This document shows positions 1-7,782 of a stretch of DNA of 34,503 bases, piece by piece. The stretch lies in assembly GCF_015207455.1 (NCBI RefSeq), contig NZ_JADEWV010000053.1, positions 1-34,503 of the forward strand, in the 5' to 3' direction. Position 1 is the stretch's first letter. The number at the start of each line of letters is the position of its first letter. The notes below the pieces were generated by a model that was given only the letters and a program-made list of their open reading frames with translations, ran no database searches and had not been told where the DNA came from. Source of the stretch: Microcoleus sp. LEGE 07076. Lineage in GTDB: Bacteria; Cyanobacteriota; Cyanobacteriia; Cyanobacteriales; Microcoleaceae. The translations under genes and the position numbers were made by a program.

Positions 1-28
1 GTTTATATTAGAAAGAGAGACAAAGCGA

Positions 29-105
<77 letters not shown>

Positions 106-112
106 AATTTAA

Positions 113-156
113 TCAAATAAGCCCCAGCAACCAAAAAGTTACTGGGGCTTATTTGA
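113..156 (+). terminator. Hairpin terminator after tRNA-fMet
   Basis: A perfect 15-bp inverted repeat (arms 113-127 and 142-156, core AAGCCCCAG/CTGGGGCTT) starts 7 nt after the tRNA. The AT-rich outer stem ends in TTATTT. Its position and strength fit a factor-independent terminator of the tRNA transcript, although there is no long separate T-tract. Confidence 0.75.
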
Positions 157-174
157 TCGGAAAATTCAGAAAAT

Positions 175-196
175 AGGGACACATCACTGTGTCCCT
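175..196. repeat. Short GGGACACA hairpin
   Basis: AGGGACACA (175-183) and TGTGTCCCT (188-196) form a 9-bp perfect hairpin with a 4-nt loop. It lies in the otherwise empty stretch between the tRNA terminator and the DUF2949 gene. I see no gene in 197-359. Confidence 0.5.
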
Positions 197-359
197 ACCG
201 CATACTTGTGTTTTTCCCAAAGGAAAAAATCAAACAGACCCTCAACCTGAACACTCAACCCCATACTTTTTTTCAACGCCCGTTTGTGCAAGCTTTATGT
301 ATCAAAAATCTGCAATCGGCAATCTGATATCAATCTTTTCAACTCTCAATTTTAACTTG

Positions 360-557
360 CTAAGCCGATTGAGCTTGCAGCCAGTCAAAAATCGTGTTTA
401 ACTGTTCCAGCGAAATTAACCCGTACTGCCACAGAACCATCGGCAGTTGGCTGGCATCTTGTTCCCCGTGTCTGAGAGCAACGGCGATCGCACAATTCGA
501 GATCGCCAACTCCCCCCGCAAATAATCGATCAATTGAGCCTTTCCCATCACCTTCAC
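360..557 (-). CDS. DUF2949 family small protein
   Basis: This 65-residue protein matches the cyanobacterial DUF2949 family, which is usually about 60 residues long. Recognisable segments are LIDYLRGELAIS near the N-terminus, ALRHGEQ in the middle, and the diagnostic MVLWQYGLISLEQLNTIFDW at residues 40-59. It is soluble and has no signal peptide or membrane segment. The family function is unknown. The start could be Met1 or Met4, and neither has a strong Shine-Dalgarno sequence. It stands alone, with no close co-directional neighbour. I am confident of the family but can say nothing of the role. Confidence 0.85.
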   Translation of the reverse strand: MKVMGKAQLIDYLRGELAISNCAIAVALRHGEQDASQLPMVLWQYGLISLEQLNTIFDWLQAQSA

Positions 558-782
558 CGCCAGTTTCGCGCGCTATTGTAAAGATATGTAGCCGATCGGA
601 CTGAATCAGAAGTTTAATAGTCCCAATTATCTGTTGAGAATCGGGGATGCGGTGTGATGGAAAGCGCAAGAAACTTGTGATCAAACTCAGAAAAAAAGGC
701 GATCGCAGTCACAAGATATCCCAGCCCCAAAAATAGAGTTCGGCGATCGCTCGATCGACATCAATCAATTTATTTAAAATGG

Positions 783-1166
783 CTAAAGTCCTAGCTGAAG
801 CTGAACTCCCGCTTCTGTGCCGCTGTCGCTGGGTTTGATCGGCAAAGGATTTCCTTGCCTCCCGGCATCGGAAGGAGTAGTGATAAATTCCAATTCCGGG
901 CCAATTTTGAGGCGAAATGTATCTCCCAAACTGCGTTCCCTTCTAGCAGAATTAGCCCCCGTTTCTGATTCGCCAATCAAGTTTTGGTAGTCCGAGTCTA
1001 CGGTTCTGTCCTCCACACTTCTGAGGGAATCCCCAGATAAAGTCGTTTCCGAATTTTGGGGCGCTGGTTGGAGTCTTTGTTGGGCGAGAACCGCCGGGGT
1101 GAAACCGATAAAAATTGAACTCAGTCCCACAACAGTACCAAGATTAGCCATAACTGCATTCATCAT
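783..1166 (-). CDS. Small exported protein of unknown function
   Basis: The protein has 127 residues. I chose the ATG at 1166 because GGAGG (complement of 1172-1176) sits 5 nt upstream, although the frame is open for 72 more codons. With this start the N-terminus is a good Sec signal peptide: a hydrophobic stretch around residues 10-28 ending in TPAVLA, with probable cleavage before QQ. The mature part of about 95 residues is polar, rich in Ser, Asp and Glu, and ends in a possible beta-type segment, AGVQLQLGL. No catalytic motif is visible and I do not recognise a family. The product is probably periplasmic or outer-membrane associated, which is inference from the signal peptide only. Confidence 0.6.
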   Translation of the reverse strand: MMNAVMANLGTVVGLSSIFIGFTPAVLAQQRLQPAPQNSETTLSGDSLRSVEDRTVDSDYQNLIGESETGANSARRERSLGDTFRLKIGPELEFITTPSDAGRQGNPLPIKPSDSGTEAGVQLQLGL

Positions 1167-1790
1167 CCGTGCCTCCGCTAGCTGCATCCTACTATGCTGA
1201 TTGTATCCAGCCGGAATTAAGTTGCGCTCTATCAAAAGTAGCTGGTTGTGGAAGCTACCGCCATCAGGTATTGTCTGTGATTTTTGATGGGAGAGCGAGA
1301 GAAGCAGAGAGGGGCAGAGAATTGGCAAGAACGAGGGCGATCGCATTTGTAGTAGGCGCTGTAAAAAAAATGCTTTTTGCAAAGCCGGAGATGTTCCGGG
1401 AGAATTGGACTGTTTGAGGAATAGAAATCAACAAATAGATAGAAACCAGGCCAGAAAGCGGGTTCGCAAAAATACGCGTTGTAGCCGGCCCAAACCCTAA
1501 AAAAACTCGGTTTCTCATACCAGGTTGAAAAAAGTCTGTCCCGAACTCAAATCTTCAATGGGAAAATAGTACGATCGTCCCAGAGCACCTCGAAGAGTCA
1601 TCTCGATCGCCCTCCCAAAGTTCCAAATCGCGCTAAGATGGCAGTGGCAGCCGTTAAAAAATCAATTACCAGCAGATTCCGAGTTCTTAACAGCAGTTTG
1701 CCTACTCAAACAATCTCAACTTTCAAAATCTGCGCTCATCAGGTTGTACTTTACTTAAATTTTGTGAAGTCGTAATATTTCTGCTCGATC
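1167..1790. other. Intergenic region, no gene seen
   Basis: These 624 bases hold no convincing coding sequence. The short open frames on both strands lack ribosome binding sites and protein-like composition. A degenerate relative of the AAACCGGGTTT repeat (AAACTCGGTTTCT) lies near 1503-1515. The region presumably contains the promoters of the exported protein (leftward) and of the histidine kinase (rightward), but no clear -35/-10 pair stands out. Confidence 0.5.
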
Positions 1791-4700
1791 ATGCCAATTA
1801 AATATCTGACAGATCCGATTTTAAGAATGTCGGGCAAAGTGCCACTTCGCATCGTCCTTGTGGTACCTTTTGCCCTCCAGACTTTCGCTGCGGTAGGGCT
1901 GACGGGGTGGCTGTCGCTGCGGAACGGGCGCATAGCCGTCAACGACGTTGCCACCCAACTGCGGGCGGAAGTGACATCGCGCATCAAGCAACACATTCAC
2001 AGTTATATCGAAACGCCACACCAAATCAATCAACTCAATCTCAATGCCATCCGTCTCGGCATTTTGAACGTGCAGGATTCCGCTAGTTTGCGGAACTACT
2101 TCTCCAAGCAAATCAAAATCTTTGATAAAATTAGCTACATTCAATTCGGCTCCGAACAAAAAAGTTTTATGGGAGTTGAACGCCTCGACAACGGCAAGTT
2201 GCAAGTTCGGATTTCTAATCAATCTACTGGCTATAACTTTTACAGCTACGCGCCCTCTGAGTTCGGGGAAGCAACCAAGCTCTTAAAAACTACTCCTAAC
2301 TACGACCCCCGCCTGCGACCTTGGTACACAGCTCCGGTGCGGGCCCGTAAACCTACCTGGAGTAAAATTTATACTTATTTTGACACTCCCAAACTGGCGA
2401 TTACGGCTGCACAACCAGTTTACGGCAACCGAGGAGAACTGATTGGAGTTGTGGGTACAGATTTGCTACTTTCCCAAATCAATCAATTTTTGGGAAGTCT
2501 AAAAATTGGTAAGTCTGGCAAAACTTTTATTATAGAAAGATCGGGGCAATTGGTGGCAAATTCTACTTCGGAACCGTCATTTATTGTCAGCAACGGCGTT
2601 CCCAAACGGATTGCCGCAGTCAGCAGCCAAAATGTTCTAATTCGATCGACAGCCCGCTATTTGATACAGCGCTTTGGCGATTTGAGCAAGATTGACAGCA
2701 CTTACCAGCTAGATTTTGCTCTCGGCGGACAACGGCAATTTCTACAGGTGACACCCTTCTCAGACAGCAGGGGCCTCGACTGGTTGATTGTGGTGGCGGT
2801 TCCCGAAGCCGATTTTATGGAAAGGATTAACGCCAACACTCGCCATACAGTGTTGCTGTGTTTCGGTGCTTTGGTGGTGGCGACGGCTATAGGGTGTCTG
2901 ACTTCGAGGTGGATTGCGATGCCGATTCGACGACTGAGCAAGGCTGCGGAGGCTTTGTCGCGGGGAGAATGGGACTCGATGGCGATCGATCCCCGCTTGA
3001 TGGCTTCTGTAGAGCGGGAGGATGAGGTGGGTGTTCTGGCTCGCTCTTTTAATACAATGGCCGCTCAATTGGAAGATTCGTTTACTACTCTCGAAAAACG
3101 GGTGGAAACTGCGCTCGCCGACAAAAATCAATTAATTATTTCCCTGAAACAATCGCAGCAAAAACTGGCTCTCCATCTTCACCAAACTCCTTTGGGGGCG
3201 ATCGAATGGAATCTAAACTTTGAAGTAGCAGACTGGAATTTGTCAGCCGAAAGAATTTTTGGATACAATCGCTTGGAAGCAATGGGACGGCACGGAGTCG
3301 ATCTAATAGTTCCTGAAAGCGATCGGGAGTATGTCAGGCAACTATCTATTACTTTGCTCGCCAATCAAGGAGGAGTTACCAGCATTAACAACAATCTTAG
3401 AAAGGACGGGAAAATTATTATTTGCGAGTGGTACAATACTACTTTGGTTGATGCTGATGGCAGCATCATTGGTGTGGCATCGCTGATTCAAGACGTGACC
3501 GAGTTTCACACTGCTGTGGAGCAGTTGCGGGCTAGCGAGCAGCGGTTTCGCCAGTTGGCTGAAAATATTCATGAGGTATTTTGGATTAGAGAACCCCATC
3601 AAAAGCAGCTCGTTTATGTCAGCCCTGCTTGCGAGAAAATATGGAATTTGAGCTATCAGAGTTTGCTGTCAGAACCGGAGGCTTTTTGGAATGCTATTCA
3701 CCCGGAGGATCTCGATCGCGTCAAGGCTGCTTTTGACAAACAAGTGCGGGGTGATTACGATCTGGAGTATCGGGTAGTGCGATCCCCCACGGGGGCTACG
3801 CCAACGGAACGTTCAGTTTGCTGGGTGCGCGATCGGGCTTTTCCAGTCCGCAACGAAACCGGAGAAATTTACCGCATCGTCGGCATTGCTGAAGACATTA
3901 CCCAGCGCAAATTAGCAGAAGAATTCCAAAAAGTTGCTCAAACCGCTCAAGCTGCAAGCCAAGCCAAAAGCGCTTTTTTAGCCAATATGAGCCACGAATT
4001 GCGTACTCCCCTCAACGCCATCATCGGTTACAGCGATATGCTCGAAGAAGACGCACAGGATTTAGGCTACGAAGATTTTATCCCCGACTTGCACAAAATT
4101 CAAACTGCGGGCAAACACTTGCTGTCTTTAATTAGCGACATTCTAGATATTTCTAAAATTGAAGCTGGGCGGATGGAACTTTACTTAGAAACTTTCAACG
4201 CGGTTAATTTAATTGACGAGGTAGTTTCTACTGTCAAACCATTGGTAGATAAAAATTATAATAAGTTTGAGGTTAATTGTGCTAGCGAGTTGGGAGTGAT
4301 GTATGCTGACATTACCAAAACTCGTCAAATATTGCTCAACCTGCTGAGCAATGCAGGCAAATTTACGGAAGGCGGCACGATTAAGCTGTCCGTTGAAAGA
4401 GTTAAACAGCACAGCTTAAAAACTCAAGAAATAACTGAATATTCCGACTTAATAATTTTCCGCGTAGCTGATACTGGCATTGGGATTCCGGCGGAAAAAA
4501 TGCAGCATTTATTTCAAGCTTTTATGCAGGGCGACTCCTCAACTACCCGCAAGTACGGCGGCACGGGTTTGGGATTGACTATTAGCCGTCATTTTTGCTT
4601 GATGATGGGCGGCGATATGCAAGTTCAAAGCCAGTTAGGTTGCGGTTCCATTTTTACTGTGTGCTTGCCGGCTCGCGTTGAATTACATAGAGAGGACTAA
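1791..4700 (+). CDS. Membrane sensor histidine kinase (dCache-HAMP-PAS-PAS-HisKA-HATPase)
   Basis: The protein has 969 residues. Membrane segment 1 is at about residues 18-44. It is followed by a periplasmic sensor of about 300 residues with dCache-like features (RPWYTAPVRA, then VGVVGTDLLL-type strands). Membrane segment 2 is at about 350-370, then HAMP (MPIRRLSKAAEALSRGEWD) to about 425. Two PAS domains follow at about 455-575 and 580-710. The dimerisation domain carries the H-box MSHELRTPLNAIIGY, with phospho-acceptor His735. The ATPase has DTGIGIP at 894-900 and GGTGLGL at 923-929. It should autophosphorylate in response to an extracytoplasmic ligand and pass phosphate to a separate regulator, but no receiver domain or response-regulator gene is nearby. 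The stop codon falls inside a 75-bp dispersed repeat. Confidence 0.93.
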   Translation: MPIKYLTDPILRMSGKVPLRIVLVVPFALQTFAAVGLTGWLSLRNGRIAVNDVATQLRAEVTSRIKQHIHSYIETPHQINQLNLNAIRLGILNVQDSASLRNYFSKQIKIFDKISYIQFGSEQKSFMGVERLDNGKLQVRISNQSTGYNFYSYAPSEFGEATKLLKTTPNYDPRLRPWYTAPVRARKPTWSKIYTYFDTPKLAITAAQPVYGNRGELIGVVGTDLLLSQINQFLGSLKIGKSGKTFIIERSGQLVANSTSEPSFIVSNGVPKRIAAVSSQNVLIRSTARYLIQRFGDLSKIDSTYQLDFALGGQRQFLQVTPFSDSRGLDWLIVVAVPEADFMERINANTRHTVLLCFGALVVATAIGCLTSRWIAMPIRRLSKAAEALSRGEWDSMAIDPRLMASVEREDEVGVLARSFNTMAAQLEDSFTTLEKRVETALADKNQLIISLKQSQQKLALHLHQTPLGAIEWNLNFEVADWNLSAERIFGYNRLEAMGRHGVDLIVPESDREYVRQLSITLLANQGGVTSINNNLRKDGKIIICEWYNTTLVDADGSIIGVASLIQDVTEFHTAVEQLRASEQRFRQLAENIHEVFWIREPHQKQLVYVSPACEKIWNLSYQSLLSEPEAFWNAIHPEDLDRVKAAFDKQVRGDYDLEYRVVRSPTGATPTERSVCWVRDRAFPVRNETGEIYRIVGIAEDITQRKLAEEFQKVAQTAQAASQAKSAFLANMSHELRTPLNAIIGYSDMLEEDAQDLGYEDFIPDLHKIQTAGKHLLSLISDILDISKIEAGRMELYLETFNAVNLIDEVVSTVKPLVDKNYNKFEVNCASELGVMYADITKTRQILLNLLSNAGKFTEGGTIKLSVERVKQHSLKTQEITEYSDLIIFRVADTGIGIPAEKMQHLFQAFMQGDSSTTRKYGGTGLGLTISRHFCLMMGGDMQVQSQLGCGSIFTVCLPARVELHRED

Positions 4701-4834
4701 AGTCCTCACTACAAACTTATTTAAATTTTTAATTTCTCGTTTTTGTCGTCCCCGGTAAGACATAGAGAGGACTAAAGTCCTCACTACAAACTTATTTAAA
4801 TTTTTAATTTCCCGTTTTTGTCGTCCCCGGTAAG
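4685..4834. repeat. 75-bp tandem repeat, two copies, with GAGGACTAAAGTCCTC hairpin
   Basis: Two head-to-tail copies (4685-4759 and 4760-4834) differ at one base (TCTCG versus TCCCG). Each contains the palindrome GAGGACTAAAGTCCTC. The first copy overlaps the 3' end of the histidine kinase and supplies its last five codons and stop. The hairpin followed by an AT-rich tract may double as a terminator. Near-identity of the copies points to recent duplication. Confidence 0.9.
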
Positions 4835-5260
4835 TGCTTAGGTTGCAGGCTACAATTCATACCAAATCAGGTTGTATCACAATGACATAGCAGGAGGCAG
4901 GAGGCAGCAGGAAGAGGTAATAATAGCAATGATTTGGGTACTCGAAAATGCCCGGTCGCATTGTGGCGGTTGGTATAACTAATAGGTGGTAAGGAATCAG
5001 AATTAAATAACTTACCATTTTTATTGTTCTTGTGGGATGGGCGTCCCGCCCAGGACGGGCTCTCCCGCCCATCCCACAATTATGTGTAAATTATTTAATT
5101 AGTGATCCTAAGCTCGAATGAACCGCTTTCGGCCAAGCCGTTCCCATTCCCCGCAGGGGTTCGGTGAAGGGTAGGGTAGGAAAGAAAGAAGAAGATGTAC
5201 GTCCTTCCTTCGCGGTTTAATCATTCCGATGCTACCGGATTTGATATAATTCTTATTATT
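4835..5260. other. Intergenic region with a hairpin element
   Basis: These 426 bases have no convincing gene. They hold a purine-rich imperfect repeat of AGGAGGC type (about 4889-4917) and the nested inverted repeat described separately at 5001-5100. Small open frames on the minus strand run through the hairpin and are not credible proteins. Confidence 0.5.
5001..5100. repeat. Nested inverted-repeat element
   Basis: The outer arms AATTAAATAA (5001-5010) and TTATTTAATT (5091-5100) are a perfect 10-bp inverted repeat. The inner arms TGTGGGATGGGCG (5031-5043) and CGCCCATCCCACA (5066-5078) are a perfect 13-bp inverted repeat. Between them lies a third, smaller hairpin (GCCC AGGAC GGGC). The arrangement resembles a small non-coding mobile repeat. 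It could also act as a bidirectional terminator for the converging kinase and rhomboid genes. Confidence 0.7.
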
Positions 5261-5854
5261 TTAGTTTTTTATTTCCCGTTTCTGCCGCCCCAAAAGTTGA
5301 GCTGCTAATACCCCGCCGACAAAGCCAAAGAAATGCCCTTGCCAGGAAATTCCCGGCTGCTGCGGCAAAACTCCCCAAATTAAACCACCGTAGAAGAAAC
5401 CGACAATTAAAGATACCAAAATAGAGGTAAAGCTGCGTTCAAAATAGCCTCGCAGCAGCAAAAAGCCGAAGTAACCAAAGATTAATCCGCTGGCACCAAT
5501 GTGAACGGAATTGGGCGCGCCTGTCAGCCAAACTCCCAATCCGCTGACGAGCACAGTGACGGCACTCACGATAAAAAAGTCGCTGATTTCTCGCAGCATT
5601 ATCAACCAACCAAATGTCACAAACGGGAGGGTATTGGCTGCTAAGTGAGCAAAACTGCCGTGCAGAAACGGCATGAATATGATGCCTTCAAGCCCTTCGA
5701 TGCTGCGGGGGCGGACTCCGTAGGAATTCAGCGCTCCTCGGAACAAAAATACATCGACAATCTCGATCATCCAAAGGAGGGAGACGAAGCCGCCGAGAAT
5801 GGCGGCGTGGCTTTGCAATTCGCGGGTGATAGCTTTGGTTTCTGGGTTGCTCAT
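5261..5854 (-). CDS. Rhomboid family intramembrane serine protease
   Basis: This 197-residue polytopic membrane protein cleaves membrane-spanning substrates inside the bilayer. The catalytic serine is in the GxSG motif HIGASGLIFG (Ser122), and the catalytic histidine is in WQGHFFGFVGG (His174). HGSFAHLAANT at residues 65-75 is the conserved second-helix region, with the Asn that helps form the oxyanion hole. About six hydrophobic segments are visible, as expected for the bacterial core fold without extra domains. The C-terminus is a short basic cytosolic tail. It converges with the histidine kinase across the repeat region. No adjacent substrate candidate is evident, so its target is unknown. 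Confidence 0.93.
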   Translation of the reverse strand: MSNPETKAITRELQSHAAILGGFVSLLWMIEIVDVFLFRGALNSYGVRPRSIEGLEGIIFMPFLHGSFAHLAANTLPFVTFGWLIMLREISDFFIVSAVTVLVSGLGVWLTGAPNSVHIGASGLIFGYFGFLLLRGYFERSFTSILVSLIVGFFYGGLIWGVLPQQPGISWQGHFFGFVGGVLAAQLLGRQKREIKN

Positions 5855-6329
5855 GGGTTGTGAGGGCGGTGATCTCGGTTATTTCTAATTGTAGGAGTTT
5901 CTGCCCGATCGCACGAATCTACACTTGGCGCTGGGTTTCAGGGCTTTTTGCAGCGCCGTGATTATTTAAAACAATTATAACCTTCATTTAAAATTCCGCA
6001 TTTTCACGTATGGAATAATTCGCCTCAATGAGTCAGAATGATAAATGAACTGCACGAGGAGAGTCAACGAAAGGTTGAACCTAGAACCTAAAGTCTAGAG
6101 TTTCTACCGTCTAGATCCATACTCGGGCTGGCAATGAGGACACTTTTGCGATCGCACACCGTCTTTCAAAAAAACTCAGGAACTACTTTTTTCGGATCGA
6201 GTCATTAATTCAAGAAGTTTCATCCGGTAAAGCAAAACGAGCTGCTGTAGGTACTTATTGTAGACAAAATCTCCTATAAGCTCTACAAAGAGTTCTTGGC
6301 ACCTCGTTGTAAAAGAGGAACAGAGAAAT
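5855..6329. other. Intergenic region, no gene seen
   Basis: These 475 bases separate the divergent rhomboid and Mo-nitro_C genes and presumably hold both promoters. One HIP1-like site and a short TCTAGA-rich patch near 6095-6117 are visible. No coding frame with a plausible start or composition was found. A weak AGAGGAA ribosome site lies about 13 nt before the next start. Confidence 0.45.
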
Positions 6330-6707
6330 ATGAACGTATTTGAGAATACACAGTCCCATCGAATTCTGCCAATTTGGGTATGGCATGGCAAAGAAGAAAC
6401 TCCTGTTAGTGTCGCTACAAATCCTCAACCTTACGGCAATAAGCCGCGCTTTGACTTGTTGCATCCGCTGAAACAGTGGCTTGACAATACTGCAATTAAA
6501 AGTCAAAAGTTAGCTCGGTTTCTCTGCAAGTTTATTCCCAGCCAGTGTCCGTTTGAGCGGGAAGTCAAAGTTGGCGATCGCACTTTATTTTCCATTCCGC
6601 CGCTTTGCAAGTTAAATCCGCTTTACGAGCAAGTGGTTGGGATTCGCTTTCGTGCTCTGTGTTATTTGGCTGACGAGTGTGGCGTGGATGTAACTCCCTA
6701 TTGTTAA
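6330..6707 (+). CDS. Mo-dependent nitrogenase C-terminal domain protein (Mo-nitro_C)
   Basis: This 125-residue protein matches the cyanobacterial Mo-nitro_C family, named for a weak resemblance to nitrogenase C-termini. Diagnostic segments are the Cys-containing CKFIPSQCPFEREVKVGDRT, then FSIPPLCKLNPLYEQVVGIR and FRALCYLADECG at the C-terminus. It is cytosolic, without membrane segments, and contains several conserved cysteines. Family members occur in non-diazotrophic cyanobacteria too, so a role in nitrogen fixation should not be assumed. No nif genes are in the window. The function is unknown. Confidence 0.85.
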   Translation: MNVFENTQSHRILPIWVWHGKEETPVSVATNPQPYGNKPRFDLLHPLKQWLDNTAIKSQKLARFLCKFIPSQCPFEREVKVGDRTLFSIPPLCKLNPLYEQVVGIRFRALCYLADECGVDVTPYC

Positions 6708-6816
6708 TTTTCCAAAAACCTAAATTTCTAACTCTATTTTTACCTTCCCTTTTCCTTATTGGGGAGGGTTTCTTATTTTCAGATCGTTCGGTGGTTCAAA
6801 CCGCTAGTGCACAAGT

Positions 6817-6920
6817 TCGGCGGTTGAAACCTGTTGACCTCAAATTCGTATGTGGCGAAGCGCCCGTCATACGAATTCGAGGTCAAACTACAAAAACAAA
6901 GTCTGCCTTCGCAGACTAAG
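6817..6920 (+). repeat. CGGTTGAAACC dispersed repeat, copy 1 (with insertion)
   Basis: The ends match two other copies in this window (26634-26685 and, inverted, 30423-30473): CGGCGGTTGAAACC on the left and a hairpin GTCTGC-CTTC-GCAGAC followed by TAAG on the right (6901-6920). Between them the copy carries an extra palindrome at 6836-6884 that the other copies lack. The terminal hairpin may serve as a terminator of the Mo-nitro_C gene. Confidence 0.7.
6836..6884. repeat. 49-bp palindrome nested in the dispersed repeat
   Basis: GACCTCAAATTCGTATG (6836-6852) pairs with CATACGAATTCGAGGTC (6868-6884), with one mismatch in 17 bp. The loop is 15 nt. It interrupts the dispersed repeat between AAACCTGTT and AACTACAAAAAC, so it looks like a separately mobile small palindrome. 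Confidence 0.75.
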
Positions 6921-6942
6921 ATAGCGCGATCGCATTTAAAGA

Positions 6943-7244
6943 CTAGAGAGAGCGAATTACTCGTTGTTCGAGAATGCGTTTGCCGTTTTTATAAATACTG
7001 AGGCTAGCTCCTGTAACAATGTAATCCTAGGCGCCATTTTTGGCAACGTAACCCGTCCCCTCTTCAGTTTCATGGTTGATTCGTCTTTGAGGGCGATCGC
7101 TGTTTTGCTTTTTTTGCCCAATCTCTGAACGTTTATTTTGTCAACTGTTATGACTGTGAACAGGCGATCGATCGCTTCATTTTCTGATTGAATTGATTGA
7201 ATACGATACAAAATGTAGCTAGTGATGCATGAGTTAAGCTTCAC
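6943..7244 (-). pseudogene. Possible decayed coding sequence
   Basis: A 95-codon open frame runs from 7244 to 6957 but does not look like one continuous protein. From about 7072 leftward a different frame reads convincingly (EEGTGYVAKNGA, stop, DYIVTGASLSIYKNGKRI and on to a stop at 6943-6945), interrupted by one TAG. This suggests an old gene with a frameshift and an internal stop. It abuts the truncated DUF6544 gene, overlapping its stop by 4 bases. I do not recognise the family. It could be chance. Confidence 0.25.
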
Positions 7245-7675
7245 CGATAAATTGCATCATCAATCGTGGCGCCGAAAAACTCGCCCTCCGACTCAAACCG
7301 ATCAGAGCCAAAGTACCATCCAACCCATAAACGAGTTGGAATGGTGTAGCCGCTGAATGTGCTCTCTTCTTCTAAAATTCCACCGAAGTCCACATAATGG
7401 AACTCAGCACCTTCTGGATTGCCCCAGCGTGGTAGCTTGCAGGTTTTAAGACGACCCGTTTGATCAATGGTAAAATCTAGTTCGGCTCTCTCATCTTGTA
7501 CGACAAAACTGAAATGCAAAGAGTCTAGATGCGATGAATCTGGGCTTGTCCAGGAAACGTTATCGACGCAGAATACAGACGGTAAGCAGACTGACTCTGA
7601 TTGGAGGCGACCAATAGCCGACCGCGTAATATCCAAACCACTCTCTGTCATTACAGGAAATAATCCTAAAAGCTT
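7241..7675 (-). pseudogene. 5'-truncated DUF6544 (formerly DUF6920) family gene
   Basis: An ATG-started frame of 136 codons begins at 7651, but the same frame is open upstream to 7675, and those extra residues (KLLGLFPV) also look like family sequence. The protein ends with the family C-terminus: LPRWGNPEGAEFHYVDFGG, then SGYTIPTRLWVGWYFGSDRF and EGEFFGATID. Full-length relatives have roughly 270-290 residues as I recall them, so about the first half is missing. The break lies between 7676 and the actin gene on the opposite strand, so the loss may be linked to the arrival of the actin segment. The function of the family is unknown. The family assignment is from memory of the motif pattern. 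Confidence 0.6.
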
Positions 7676-7782
7676 TCACTTGAGGTGAGGTCAGTGAATT
7701 TTCGTTAAAATAGTTACTTTTTTAAAATGTACTAGGCTGTAGTCTGTTATTGAATTTAACCTCGTTTTTGCAGAATATAATC

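Noticed and set aside
1264-1518. 84-codon minus-strand frame in the long gap before the histidine kinase
   Set aside because: It has no ribosome site and its start lies in a degenerate AAACCGGGTTT motif, with no recognisable domain.
6330-6707. Mo-nitro_C gene taken as evidence for nitrogen fixation
   Set aside because: The family is widespread in cyanobacteria without nitrogenase, and no nif genes occur in the window.
6677-6919. 80-codon plus-strand frame after the Mo-nitro_C gene, ending in the repeat
   Set aside because: It overlaps the end of a real gene and runs through two palindromes. The residues are not protein-like.
7750-7782. TTG at 7750 as the actin start (11 extra residues)
   Set aside because: MSDGDED from the ATG at 7783 matches the usual acidic actin N-terminus. 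The 11 upstream residues have no counterpart in actins.
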